A stretch of DNA of 64,000 nucleotides from Pseudomonas sp. Root562 (lineage in GTDB: Bacteria; Pseudomonadota; Gammaproteobacteria; Pseudomonadales; Pseudomonadaceae): NCBI RefSeq assembly GCF_001427125.1, contig NZ_LMGK01000025.1, forward strand, positions 170,387 through 234,386, given 5' to 3'. The notes beneath the pieces were generated by a model, which was not told where the DNA came from, searched no databases, and saw only the letters and a program-made list of their open reading frames with translations. The translations under genes and the position numbers were made by a program. Shown here piece after piece: positions 43,239-53,283 of the stretch (positions are counted from its first letter, which is position 1; the number at the start of each line of letters is the position of its first letter).

Positions 43239-46200
43239 TCAATCGAGGATAAAACAGGTTTTCGTCTCGTCCGCCGCCAGCGCCTGCGTGGTCAGTTCCT
43301 CCAGCAACGTGGTCTCGGCCTGCTGCAACTGATCCATGATGCCATCGACATGGGCGCGATAGCGCGTGCCCAGCGTCGCCTCGCCTTCGAAGGCCGCCTG
43401 CATTCGCACGTGAAAGGGTGCGGCGAGGCGATTCAAACGTTGAGCGTGATGCTTACGCAAGAAGTCGACCCAGAATGAACGCGTGCTCAGATCCCGCAGC
43501 AACGCCGGTGACAATAATGCCGTGGTCACTCGGGCGTAAGCAGTGTCCAGGTTTGCCTGCGTCACACCGCTGAGCGATGCGTAACGCATATGCCGAGGTT
43601 GGCCGACCAGCTCCAGCCGCTCGGCCAAACCGGTTCGGTAGGCCAATTCCACTTCCACGGGATCAAGCCTGGGGTTGGCCCGCGCATGTTCCTCGGCAAT
43701 CCCGGCTAGGGTGTCCTGGCAGAACAAAGCTCGCCCAAGGCTCAACAGTCGAGCGGCTTCATCGTGAGCATTGGCAGACGCCTTCACCACCTTGTCGATT
43801 TCGACCGCCACTTCAAGGTGACTGAAAATCAATGCCGCGGAATCCGTACAGTTGGCCTTCACCGCCAGCGCCAACAACCGCTCGCGCAACGCCGAATCAG
43901 CGGCTGTCGCGTCAATGACGTTCCATACCCGACGAGTCATGTCTTCATGCACAAAACGGCTGTCCGCCGAGTTCCCCACCTCGGCCAGCAACTGGAAGAG
44001 TCCCGGCGACGCAGGCTCATTCTTCAGCGCCAGCCATGTGCGGTTGCGCCGGGTGTAATCAGCTTCCCGTGAATCGGGCATCCAGAAGTCCCTGGCGACC
44101 TGTTCACTGGTCACCTTGGCATCGTCCGCCATGAACCCCATGCCGATACCGGTCCTGTCACGGTAAGACTGCAGTTTCGCGCGACTGGCTGCGGACAAGG
44201 GGTTGTATCGCAGGTTGATGAATTGGGCGAAGCGTTGCGGCACATCAAAGAGCCAGTCCGGCATCTCTCGAATCTGGTTACCGCGCAAGTCGACTCTGTT
44301 GAGGTACGGCAAGCGGTCAAATCCCGCAGGCAGTTCGGTGGCGTGTGTGTCGCTGAGAATCAAGGCCTGCAGGTTGGCCATTTGGCTGACATCCAGCGTG
44401 GCTCCCAGACGGTTGCCGCTGAGCGAAAGCGTGCGCAACGTGCGCATGTCGGCCAGTTTGCGCAACGTGTGCTCCGTCAGCGCCACTTGATTGCCGTTCA
44501 GGCTCAAATGCTGAAGGTCGGGCATATGCGACAGTATTTCAGGCAACCGCGTCAGCCGATTGCGGTCCAGCTCCAGGGTGACCAACCCTTTGAACGGCCT
44601 CAGGAAATAGGCCAACTCATCGCCTGCTTCCATGTCCGTGATAGCGAGGCTGCGTACATGCGCAACGTCCTGTTCGGTCAGCGTCGGCATCTGGCCGACC
44701 GGGTTGCGCTGAAGATTGAGCGCTGTGTAGGGCTGATCCTGCGGCCATCTCGGCGGCGCGACCCGGCGCCAGCAGTTTTCGATGGCATCGGCCACCTGAC
44801 GACGACTGACTCGCAGGTCGTTGAGTTGCCCGGGCAACTTCTTCATTTGTTCGTCATCGGCGCACCAGTTGCGCAGGACCTCGCGCAGTTGCTTGAGCTG
44901 CTGCTCGAGCACCTTGATGCGGTTTACCCGCAACGCCTGGGTGCTGCCCGCCGCGTCGAGAAAAGACGAAACCTGGGCATCGCTGAAATACGGATAGAGC
45001 TTTCTGACTTTGCGAATCAAGGCTTGTGCATAGACGTTTGCCGCAGGCGGGTCAGCCTGTACGCAGCTGGAAAAATGTTGCGCCAGCTCTGTGCGTTCAT
45101 TGCGCAGCATCCGTGCGGTGCGTAGCGGATCCCGTGATGTTGCCACCAACAGACGGGTCTGCAACCGTGAAACATCCTGCGCCTCGATCCCGGACAAGCC
45201 CATGCGGGTGCGCTGGGTTTGCGGCAATGCGCGATAAATCGAATCGAGCAGGCGCTCGCTGCTACGTGTAGTGAGCGTGGTGCCAGTGCCTTGGCTGACT
45301 TGATAGCCCGAAGCCGTCTTGACGATCACGCCCTTCGCGGGTGCAGTGGCCTGGCCAACGCTGTCGAGCAAGGTGCCGGTGCTTGATCCCTGGCGTACTT
45401 CCAGGCGAAACCCGTCGTCCCAGCCTTGCAGTCGATCCATGAACCTGAGCGCCAGGTTGTCGGTATCGTCATTGGCCAGAGACGGCAGGCGAAACCCGGT
45501 GAGGGCACGATCCTGCCTGATCGAAAACTGTGCCTCACTGACCTGTTGCGCCAGATCCAGCCCCAGGATCCTGCGCTCACGAAGAAGGCTACGGTCTCTG
45601 CCAGAGGCATTGCTCAACAGCTCCTCGGCCACGCGCACCGGAAGGTCGGTAACCTGGTCGCACAACGTTGCAACGTCGTCAGTGGCAATGCCATCGTAGG
45701 TTTTATACAGCTGCTCCATCAGGGGCCGGCGATTGCCTTTCAGCGCCGTGCCGATTTTTTGCGCCAGCAGCGCGGGTTTGGACTCTGTCGTGGCACCGAT
45801 GATGCCTTCGACTTCCTTGGAAGACAGGCTGTTGATCACGGTCTCCAGCAACTTTCCTGACTTCAGCTCGGACTCGCTGACAGGCACGCGGTTGGCCTCA
45901 TCAACCGTCGCCGATTGCGGGTGGCGCGAGACGAACTGCTGTTTATCGTCGACGACCTCGATGAATCGTTCCTTGGGCCAACCGGGCAATGTCGGCAACG
46001 TATGCAGTTGTTCCTGCAAATGGGCTGTGCCGGAGAATTCTCCACGCTCCATTCGCCTGATCAGCAGATTGATACCCTGATTCAATTTGAACCGCTCGAT
46101 GCAGTCCTTGATCCGTGCCGGCAAGGGCAGGTTTGCTTCGTGCAATTGGTGCACAAGCGCCGGTGACAGGTCGGTGATGGCGCCAATGCTCACGATGTCG

Positions 46201-48053
46201 CTGTGGCTCAGCCCGGTCTGGCCAGGGCTGAGCCGTTTGAGCGCATAACCGCTTGGCCATTCGTATACGTGTTCATGGATATGGCGCCAGCCTCCTTCGA
46301 CGTGACGTACGAGAGTGAGCTGAAAAGCATCCTGGCGCACGGGATGGTCGACGCGCCACGCTTTCGTCGCAGGATCTTGCGAGACGCGATACGGCGCCCC
46401 ATCCATGAGGATCAACGTGCGCTGGCCGTCCTTGTAGAGGCCGTTCGAATCAGGTCGCAGTGTCGCTGCCGGTGGCGTTGCCTGTTTGTAGGCCTTCAGG
46501 TCGGGTTTCCATAACCTTGGTTCGCCATGACGACCGGTTACCGCCTCAAAACCGTCGAAAAAGGTCGCCTGTTCGCCTACGATTCGACTGAATGCAGACG
46601 TCACCACCTTGCCGCCCACCACAAACGCGGCCATCTGCGCGACGTTTTCCACGACGTTGAGTAAATGCGACAAGGCCTCGGTGCGCTGACCGTGCGTCCA
46701 GTCCTGCACCCCTTCATACACCTCGCCGGCAATGTCGACGATGGCCGCCGCGGCCATCAACTCCCCGAGTACAGGAACGAAGAACGACGCTGCGTTGAGC
46801 AGGACCAGGCTCGCCTCCATCAGCGTTTTACGTGTTTTCTCCCGTTGTTGTTCATCGACCGATTCTGTCGGCACCGCCAACACTTGCGCATCCTGCTGGG
46901 TCTTTTCGATGAAAGCACTGAAGAGAAAATCCGAAGGACAGGTCGCTGGCGTGGCCGCCAAAGGACCTAATGCCTTGTCCTTGTCAAAAGCGGTAAAGAA
47001 CTTCGTCTTATCGTGACCGCAAAGGTATTGCCTGGCGAACACCGCTCGGTAGCTTTTGGTTTGCAACTTGAGTGTCAGGTAAACCTTGAACTCGTCCAGC
47101 GAGGCGTATTCATACAGCGGTCGACGGGGCTCGTTCGGCATGTAGACGATGCATTTCGCCTGTGCGTGGGTATCGATCGACTGATTGCTGAACACCAGCG
47201 CACCCGAGATGCAAACGTCATGAATCATCAAGCCCTGCCACATCACCGGTACGCCATCGAACAGCGCGTTTCGGATGCTTGCCACCGGAACATCTTGCGT
47301 GATCACGCTGTTCAGGAGGGCATGAGCTGCGGCGCTGATGTCCTTTTTCATGTAGGCGATGTGCACGGCGACCTGCATATCGAGCAATTTCAGGCGCCGA
47401 ATGTCAGCAGCCGAAGCCGCTGAGTTGGCCGCACTGCCACCCAGGGTTCTGGGGGGAAGCGCCAATGCTTGGTCAATGTGTTGCTGGTAACGGCCACCGA
47501 GGTCCAGTTCGCGGCACAACGTGGCGAAGTGCGCAGGGGTGATGACTGTTGCTGTCTGAGGCTTGCCATTGATGCGAATCAACGATTCTTTGGAAAATCC
47601 ATTCGTGCCAGCTTCGCCGAGGGTGAAGTTCTCCATGGCGGCGTGGAGCAGGCTGCGGGATTGGGTGGTGACGGTACCAGTCCAATCGACGGGGAACATG
47701 CTTGTCGAAGTAATCGAAGTGGTGCTGACCTCCAGCGTATCGCGCTCGACATCGAACTCGACTGTCCACTTGGCTTTGAGCAAGTCGGTCAATTGTTCCA
47801 TGCAGAACACATCCAGCGGCTTCAGCCTGTCGAGCGCCTCGCGCGCCCGGGTGTGGCAAACATGGGCCTGCTCAAAGGCTGTTTTCAGCGCTTGCGCCTG
47901 GGCCAGGTCGGCGTTGGCCAGCCAGTCCGGAATGGACCTTTGCAAGACCTCGGCCTTGTCCAGGTCAGCGGTGTGTTCCACCAGTGCGTCCAGCCGATGC
48001 GCCGGGGTAAATGTCACGGCAGGAGGGTTTGTTTTCGGGAGTGTTGGCAGCAT
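43239..48053 (-). CDS. Giant LRR / NEL E3 ubiquitin ligase toxin-like protein
   Basis: A 1604-residue protein from ATG 48053 (AAGGA eight bases upstream; the frame also opens at a TTG two codons earlier). The N-terminal region of about 1100 residues resembles dermonecrotic-toxin-like (DUF6543) proteins and holds a hydrophobic stretch at about 413-440. Residues about 1118-1284 are leucine-rich repeats (LVTLELDRNRLTRLPEIL, LQHLSLNGNQV, LRTLSLSGNRLG, LNRVDLRGNQIREMP). The C-terminal 300 residues look like the NEL domain of IpaH/SspH ubiquitin ligases, with the CxD catalytic motif at Cys1402 (NCTDSAAL). This suggests an effector that ubiquitinates eukaryotic host proteins. No signal peptide, immunity gene or secretion gene is adjacent. 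Confidence 0.8.
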   Translation of the reverse strand: MLPTLPKTNPPAVTFTPAHRLDALVEHTADLDKAEVLQRSIPDWLANADLAQAQALKTAFEQAHVCHTRAREALDRLKPLDVFCMEQLTDLLKAKWTVEFDVERDTLEVSTTSITSTSMFPVDWTGTVTTQSRSLLHAAMENFTLGEAGTNGFSKESLIRINGKPQTATVITPAHFATLCRELDLGGRYQQHIDQALALPPRTLGGSAANSAASAADIRRLKLLDMQVAVHIAYMKKDISAAAHALLNSVITQDVPVASIRNALFDGVPVMWQGLMIHDVCISGALVFSNQSIDTHAQAKCIVYMPNEPRRPLYEYASLDEFKVYLTLKLQTKSYRAVFARQYLCGHDKTKFFTAFDKDKALGPLAATPATCPSDFLFSAFIEKTQQDAQVLAVPTESVDEQQREKTRKTLMEASLVLLNAASFFVPVLGELMAAAAIVDIAGEVYEGVQDWTHGQRTEALSHLLNVVENVAQMAAFVVGGKVVTSAFSRIVGEQATFFDGFEAVTGRHGEPRLWKPDLKAYKQATPPAATLRPDSNGLYKDGQRTLILMDGAPYRVSQDPATKAWRVDHPVRQDAFQLTLVRHVEGGWRHIHEHVYEWPSGYALKRLSPGQTGLSHSDIVSIGAITDLSPALVHQLHEANLPLPARIKDCIERFKLNQGINLLIRRMERGEFSGTAHLQEQLHTLPTLPGWPKERFIEVVDDKQQFVSRHPQSATVDEANRVPVSESELKSGKLLETVINSLSSKEVEGIIGATTESKPALLAQKIGTALKGNRRPLMEQLYKTYDGIATDDVATLCDQVTDLPVRVAEELLSNASGRDRSLLRERRILGLDLAQQVSEAQFSIRQDRALTGFRLPSLANDDTDNLALRFMDRLQGWDDGFRLEVRQGSSTGTLLDSVGQATAPAKGVIVKTASGYQVSQGTGTTLTTRSSERLLDSIYRALPQTQRTRMGLSGIEAQDVSRLQTRLLVATSRDPLRTARMLRNERTELAQHFSSCVQADPPAANVYAQALIRKVRKLYPYFSDAQVSSFLDAAGSTQALRVNRIKVLEQQLKQLREVLRNWCADDEQMKKLPGQLNDLRVSRRQVADAIENCWRRVAPPRWPQDQPYTALNLQRNPVGQMPTLTEQDVAHVRSLAITDMEAGDELAYFLRPFKGLVTLELDRNRLTRLPEILSHMPDLQHLSLNGNQVALTEHTLRKLADMRTLRTLSLSGNRLGATLDVSQMANLQALILSDTHATELPAGFDRLPYLNRVDLRGNQIREMPDWLFDVPQRFAQFINLRYNPLSAASRAKLQSYRDRTGIGMGFMADDAKVTSEQVARDFWMPDSREADYTRRNRTWLALKNEPASPGLFQLLAEVGNSADSRFVHEDMTRRVWNVIDATAADSALRERLLALAVKANCTDSAALIFSHLEVAVEIDKVVKASANAHDEAARLLSLGRALFCQDTLAGIAEEHARANPRLDPVEVELAYRTGLAERLELVGQPRHMRYASLSGVTQANLDTAYARVTTALLSPALLRDLSTRSFWVDFLRKHHAQRLNRLAAPFHVRMQAAFEGEATLGTRYRAHVDGIMDQLQQAETTLLEELTTQALAADETKTCFILD

Positions 48054-48348
48054 GTGCAATGTCCTTATTGCATTCAGATGCGTTCAGCCTACGGCGCTCA
48101 ACGGGCAAATGATAATTCGAATATCAGGGCTGATCCCGTGGCGTCCGAGCAAGTATTCCTATGCTTCGTAGCAATATCTACTGCCCCTGGCACAAGCCGT
48201 TTCAGGTAGGAGCCATTCGTCCGACAGCCGCCACTTATAACGTATCGATCTAAAACTACTGAAATCCGAGCGGGTCAGTTTCTGAGTACCCGCTGTTTTG
48301 GCGCGGTAGCGTTTCACCCTCCCCAACGGAAAAACCGGTAAGGAATTT
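48054..48348. other. Divergent promoter region between the NEL toxin and asnB
   Basis: No gene is seen in these 295 bases. They must contain the promoters of both the NEL toxin and the NAGGN genes; I cannot define either with confidence. A good ribosome-binding site (GGTAAGGAATTT) precedes asnB. Confidence 0.5.
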
Positions 48349-50121
48349 ATGTGCGGATTAGCTGGCGAGTTACGTTTTGACAATCAACCTGCAGACCTTG
48401 CAGCCGTAGAGCGAATCACCCATCACCTGGCACCACGCGGTCCTGATGCCTGGGGTTTCCATAGCCAAGGGCCGATTGCCCTGGGCCACAGACGCCTGAA
48501 AATCATGGACCTGTCGGACGGCTCTGCGCAGCCGATGATCGACAACCAACTGGGCTTGTCCCTGGCCTTCAACGGCGCCATCTACAACTACCCGGAATTG
48601 CGTGCGGAGCTGGAAGGCCTTGGTTATGCCTTCTATTCCGGTGGCGACACCGAAGTGCTGCTCAAGGGCTTCCACGCCTGGGGTGAGGCTCTGCTGCCGA
48701 AACTCAACGGCATGTTTGCCTTTGCCATCTGGGAGCGCGATGCGCAACGCCTGTTCATTGCCCGCGATCGCCTTGGCGTGAAACCGTTGTATCTGTCGCG
48801 CACCGGCCAGCGCCTGCGCTTTGCCTCGGCATTGCCGGCGCTGCTCAAGGGGGGCGACATCAACCCGATCCTTGACCCGGTGGCGCTCAATCATTACTTG
48901 AATTTCCATGCGGTGGTCCCGGCGCCGCGCACGTTGCTGGCTGGCATCGAAAAACTGCCACCGGCCAGCTGGATGCGCATCGAACCCGATGGCAGCACCG
49001 AGCAGAAAACCTGGTGGACCTTGCCCTACGGCCCACACGCCGATGAGATGAGTCTGACACTCGAAGACTGGCGCGATCGCGTGCTCGACAGCACCCGCGA
49101 GGCGGTAGCGATTCGCCAACGGGCAGCGGTGGATGTTGGCGTGCTGCTTTCGGGTGGAGTCGACTCGAGCATGCTAGTGGGCTTGTTGCGTGAAGTCGGG
49201 GTAGAAAACCTGTCGACGTTTTCCATCGGTTTCCAGGATGCCGGAGGCGAACGCGGTGACGAATTCCAGTATTCGGACCTGATCGCCAAGCACTACGGCA
49301 CCCAGCATCATCAACTGCGCATCGACGAAAAAGAGATCATCGAGCAACTGCCCGCCGCGTTCCGCGCGATGAGCGAGCCGATGGTCAGCCACGATTGCAT
49401 CGCCTTCTACCTGCTGTCCCGGGAAGTGGCCAAGCATTGCAAAGTGGTGCAAAGCGGCCAGGGCGCCGACGAACTGTTCGCCGGTTATCACTGGTATCCA
49501 CAGGTGGATGGCGCCAGCGATCCATACGCCGCTTATCGCGAGGCGTTTTTCGATCGCAGTTACGACGACTACGCCGCCACCGTGCAGCCGAAATGGCTGA
49601 CGGCGAACGACGCTGCCGGCGACTTCGTGAAGCAACATTTCGCACAACCTGGCGCCGACGCGGCCGTCGACAAAGCCCTGCGTCTGGACAGCACGGTGAT
49701 GCTGGTGGACGACCCGGTCAAGCGCGTCGACAACATGACCATGGCCTGGGGTCTGGAAGCGCGTACGCCGTTTCTCGACTATCGCCTGGTGGAGTTGTCG
49801 GCTCGCGTACCGGGCAAATTCAAACTGCCGGACGGTGGCAAACAGGTGCTCAAGGAAGCCGCGCGGTTGGTGATCCCCAGTGAAGTGATCGACCGCAAGA
49901 AAGGCTACTTCCCGGTGCCGGGTCTCAAGCATTTGCAAGGTGACACGCTGGAATGGGTGCGCGAACTGTTGCTCGATCCCAGCCAGGATCGCGGCCTGTT
50001 CAACCCGGCCATGCTCGACCGCCTGCTGACCGACCCGCAAGGGCAACTGACCCCGCTGCGCGGCTCCAAACTGTGGCAACTGGCGGCCCTGAACCTGTGG
50101 CTCAGTGAACAAGGAATCTGA
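48349..50121 (+). CDS. asnB: N-acetylglutaminylglutamine amidotransferase
   Basis: An asparagine-synthase-like enzyme of 590 residues that would amidate N-acetylglutaminylglutamine to form NAGGN, a dipeptide osmoprotectant. Cys2 (MCGLAGEL) is the class II glutaminase nucleophile; the ATP pyrophosphatase motif SGGVDSS is at about residue 268. The identity as the NAGGN enzyme, not asparagine synthetase, comes from the next gene (ngg) and the M42 peptidase, a cluster known from P. aeruginosa PA3459-PA3461 as induced by osmotic stress. Confidence 0.92.
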   Translation: MCGLAGELRFDNQPADLAAVERITHHLAPRGPDAWGFHSQGPIALGHRRLKIMDLSDGSAQPMIDNQLGLSLAFNGAIYNYPELRAELEGLGYAFYSGGDTEVLLKGFHAWGEALLPKLNGMFAFAIWERDAQRLFIARDRLGVKPLYLSRTGQRLRFASALPALLKGGDINPILDPVALNHYLNFHAVVPAPRTLLAGIEKLPPASWMRIEPDGSTEQKTWWTLPYGPHADEMSLTLEDWRDRVLDSTREAVAIRQRAAVDVGVLLSGGVDSSMLVGLLREVGVENLSTFSIGFQDAGGERGDEFQYSDLIAKHYGTQHHQLRIDEKEIIEQLPAAFRAMSEPMVSHDCIAFYLLSREVAKHCKVVQSGQGADELFAGYHWYPQVDGASDPYAAYREAFFDRSYDDYAATVQPKWLTANDAAGDFVKQHFAQPGADAAVDKALRLDSTVMLVDDPVKRVDNMTMAWGLEARTPFLDYRLVELSARVPGKFKLPDGGKQVLKEAARLVIPSEVIDRKKGYFPVPGLKHLQGDTLEWVRELLLDPSQDRGLFNPAMLDRLLTDPQGQLTPLRGSKLWQLAALNLWLSEQGI

Positions 50122-50124
50122 TCG

Positions 50125-51870
50125 ATGAAACCTCACGCCACGGCTTTCAGCCAACGCTTGTTACGCGGTCAGGCGCCCTCCTACGAACGCTTGCAGGCGC
50201 GCCTGGCCGAAGACGGCAGCGCACTGGGCGGCGAGCCGATTGCCGTGCATTGCGGCTGGGGTCGCCTGTTGATCGGCCATACCTTTGCCGATCCGGCCAG
50301 CCTCGCCAAAGAACTGCTCAACGAACAGCCCGGCGAGCGCGACATTGCCCTGTACGTTGCCGCCCCCCAGCAAATATTGGGGTTGGAACCGACCCAGTTG
50401 TTCCTCGACCCGTCCGACACCTTGCGCCTGTGGTTCAGTGACTACCGTCAGGCCACCCGGGTGTTTCGCGGTTTTCGCATCCGCCGTGCGCAGACCGAAG
50501 CCGACTGGAATGCGATCAATCAGCTGTATCAGTCACGCGGCATGTTGCCCGTCGATCCGACCTTGCTGACCCCACGGCATGACGGCGGGCCGGTGTATTG
50601 GCTGGCTGAAGATGACGACAGCGGCGCGGTGATCGGCAGCGTGATGGGGCTCAATCATCACACGGCTTTCAACGATCCGGAAAACGGCAGCAGCCTTTGG
50701 TGCCTGGCGGTCGATCCGCGCTGTTCGCGGCCTGGCGTCGGTGAGGTGCTGGTGCGGCATTTGATCGAACACTTCATGAGCCGTGGGCTGAGTTATCTCG
50801 ATTTGTCGGTATTGCACGACAATCGCCAGGCGAAAAGCCTCTACGCCAAGCTCGGTTTTCGCAACCTGTCGACCTTCGCCATCAAGCGCAAGAACGGCAT
50901 CAACCAGCCGCTGTTTCTCGGGCCGGGGCCAGAGGTGGCCTTCAATCCGTATGCGCGGATCATTGTCGAGGAAGCGCATCGCCGCGGCATCGATGTGCAA
51001 GTGGATGACGCCGATGCCGGGATGTTCACCCTCAGCCACGGCGGGCGTCGGGTTCGCTGCCGGGAATCGCTCAGCGACCTGACCAGTGCCATCAGCATGA
51101 GCCTGTGCCAGGACAAAAGCCTGACTCACAAAGTGCTCAAGGCTGCCGGCTTGAACTTGCCGGCTCAGCAACTGGCGGGCAATGCCGATGACAACCTGGC
51201 GTTCCTCGACGAACACCATCGAGTGGTGGTCAAGCCGTTGGACGGCGAACAGGGCCAGGGCGTGGCGGTGGATTTGCAGAGCATCGAGGACGTCCAGCAA
51301 GCCATCGAGTCAGCGCGCCAGTTCGACAATCGTGTGTTGTTGGAAAGCTTCCATGAGGGTCTTGATCTGCGCATCCTGGTGATCGGCTTTGAAGTGGTGG
51401 CGGCGGCCATTCGCAGACCGGCGGAAGTGGTGGGCGATGGACAACATTCCATCGGCGAATTGATCGAAGCCCAGAGCCGACGCCGTCAAGCGGCTACCGA
51501 CGGCGAAAGCAAAATCCCCCTCGACCAGGAAACCCAACGCACGTTGAATGCTGCCGGTTACGACTACAGCAACATCCTGCCGGCGGGCGAACATCTGTTC
51601 GTGCGGCGTACGGCAAATCTGCACACCGGCGGCATTCTCGAGGACGTCACCGCGATTCTGCACCCGACCCTGGTGGACGCTGCCGTACGAGCCGCCCGGG
51701 CGCTGGATATTCCGGTGGTCGGCCTGGATCTGCTGGTGACCGCCGCCGATCAGCCTGACTACGTATTTATCGAAGCCAATGAACGCGCCGGGCTGGCCAA
51801 CCATGAGCCGCAACCGACGGCCGAGCGCTTTGTGGATTTGTTGTTTCCGCATAGTCAGCCGGCAGTCTAG
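50125..51870 (+). CDS. ngg: N-acetylglutaminylglutamine synthetase
   Basis: A 581-residue protein joining a GNAT acetyltransferase domain (about 120-280; GSSLWCLAVDPRCSRPGVGE and NRQAKSLYAKLGFRN) to a C-terminal ATP-grasp ligase (VVVKPLDGEQGQGV at about 370, and the metal-binding FIEANERAGLANH end). This fits one protein that acetylates glutamine and ligates a second glutamine. It starts three bases after asnB. Together the two genes make NAGGN. Confidence 0.92.
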   Translation: MKPHATAFSQRLLRGQAPSYERLQARLAEDGSALGGEPIAVHCGWGRLLIGHTFADPASLAKELLNEQPGERDIALYVAAPQQILGLEPTQLFLDPSDTLRLWFSDYRQATRVFRGFRIRRAQTEADWNAINQLYQSRGMLPVDPTLLTPRHDGGPVYWLAEDDDSGAVIGSVMGLNHHTAFNDPENGSSLWCLAVDPRCSRPGVGEVLVRHLIEHFMSRGLSYLDLSVLHDNRQAKSLYAKLGFRNLSTFAIKRKNGINQPLFLGPGPEVAFNPYARIIVEEAHRRGIDVQVDDADAGMFTLSHGGRRVRCRESLSDLTSAISMSLCQDKSLTHKVLKAAGLNLPAQQLAGNADDNLAFLDEHHRVVVKPLDGEQGQGVAVDLQSIEDVQQAIESARQFDNRVLLESFHEGLDLRILVIGFEVVAAAIRRPAEVVGDGQHSIGELIEAQSRRRQAATDGESKIPLDQETQRTLNAAGYDYSNILPAGEHLFVRRTANLHTGGILEDVTAILHPTLVDAAVRAARALDIPVVGLDLLVTAADQPDYVFIEANERAGLANHEPQPTAERFVDLLFPHSQPAV

Positions 51871-51880
51871 ACCTCGTTCA

Positions 51881-51991
51881 TGATCGATCCCACGCTCTGC
51901 GTGGGAATGCAGCCCGGGACGCTCTGCGTCCCGAAGAGCCGAACGCAGAGCGTCCGTTGAGGCATTCCCACGCAGAGCGTGGGAATGATCA
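51881..51991. repeat. Nested palindromic element (CCCACGCTCTGCGTGGG type), second copy
   Basis: Outer arms TGATCGATCCCACGCTCTGC... and ...GCAGAGCGTGGGAATGATCA with inner GGGACGCTCTGCGTCCC and its partner. It is shorter than the copy at 13286-13427 and its arms are less exact. It lies between ngg and the M42 peptidase. Confidence 0.85.
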
Positions 51992-52015
51992 GTGCTCACC
52001 CCATCAGGAGTTTCC

Positions 52016-53206
52016 ATGACCATCAAATACCCAGAACCCGACCTGACGTACCTGCAAAAAGTCCTGCTGGAAATGCTCGCCATTCCCAGCCCCACCGGGT
52101 TCACCGACACCATCGTGCGCTACGTCGCCGAACGCCTGGAAGAGCTGGGCATTCCCTTCGAAATGACTCGACGCGGCACCATCCGCGCGACCCTCAAGGG
52201 CAAGAAAAACAGCCCCGACCGCGCCGTATCCGCGCACCTGGACACCATCGGCGCGGCGGTACGGGCCATCAAGGATAACGGTCGCCTGACCCTGGCCCCG
52301 GTCGGGTGCTGGTCCAGCCGTTTTGCCGAAGGCAGCCGGGTCAGCCTGTTCACCGACAACGGCGTGATTCGCGGTAGCGTGTTGCCCTTGATGGCATCCG
52401 GGCACGCCTTCAATACGGCCGTGGATGAAATGCCGATCAGTTGGGATCACGTCGAACTGCGCCTCGACGCCTACTGCGCGACGCGTGCCGATTGTGATTC
52501 GCTGGGCATCAGCGTCGGCGATTTCGTCGCCTTCGACCCATTGCCGGAATTCACCGAAAGCGGTCACATCAGCGCCCGCCACCTCGATGACAAGGCCGGG
52601 GTAGCGGCGCTGCTGGCGGCGTTGAAAGCCATCGTCGACAGCGGTGAAGAATTGCTGATCGACTGTCATCCGCTGTTCACCATCACCGAAGAGACCGGCA
52701 GCGGCGCGGCGGCGGCATTGCCGTGGGACGTCAGCGAATTTGTCGGCATCGACATCGCACCGGTCGCCCCGGGCCAGCACTCCAGCGAACACACCGTGAG
52801 CATCGCGATGCAGGATTCGGGCGGACCTTACGACTACCATTTGTCACGACATCTGCTGCGCCTGGCCAGCGATAACGACTTGCCCGTACGCCGTGACCTG
52901 TTCCGCTATTACTTCAGCGATGCGCACTCGGCAGTCACCGCGGGGCATGACATCCGCACCGCCCTGCTCGCCTTCGGCTGCGACGCGACCCATGGCTACG
53001 AACGCACCCACATCGACAGCCTTGCGGCCCTGAGTCGCCTGCTCGGTGCCTACATCCTCAGCCCACCGGTCTTCGCCACCGATGCCCAACCCGCCACGGG
53101 GTCACTTGACCGCTTCAGTCATCAGATCGAGCACGACACCCAGATGGAAAGCGATACGCGGGTGCCGTCAGTGGACAGCCTGGTGGGACAGCGCAACGAC
53201 AATTAG
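52016..53206 (+). CDS. M42-family peptidase of the NAGGN system
   Basis: A 396-residue metallopeptidase-like protein from ATG 52016 (CAGGAG five bases upstream). It shows M42/M20-type zinc ligands: SAHLDTIGA, HLDDKAG, TEETGSGAAA and GIDIAP. It is the third member of the osmoprotectant cluster in Pseudomonas and presumably trims or recycles NAGGN or a related peptide, but the reaction is not established from sequence. A palindromic repeat separates it from ngg, so its dose may differ from the biosynthetic pair. Confidence 0.87.
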   Translation: MTIKYPEPDLTYLQKVLLEMLAIPSPTGFTDTIVRYVAERLEELGIPFEMTRRGTIRATLKGKKNSPDRAVSAHLDTIGAAVRAIKDNGRLTLAPVGCWSSRFAEGSRVSLFTDNGVIRGSVLPLMASGHAFNTAVDEMPISWDHVELRLDAYCATRADCDSLGISVGDFVAFDPLPEFTESGHISARHLDDKAGVAALLAALKAIVDSGEELLIDCHPLFTITEETGSGAAAALPWDVSEFVGIDIAPVAPGQHSSEHTVSIAMQDSGGPYDYHLSRHLLRLASDNDLPVRRDLFRYYFSDAHSAVTAGHDIRTALLAFGCDATHGYERTHIDSLAALSRLLGAYILSPPVFATDAQPATGSLDRFSHQIEHDTQMESDTRVPSVDSLVGQRNDN

Positions 53207-53283
53207 CGATCCTGCAGCAGCTCCTGCTGGTGATGTGTTGCCAACCGCCGTAGCATCGCGCCATTGATTGATCCGAGGTGCCT

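Noticed and set aside
43239..43260. Prenylation-like Cys near the C-terminus of the NEL protein (TCFILD)
   Set aside because: The cysteine is fifth from the end, so it is not a CaaX box.
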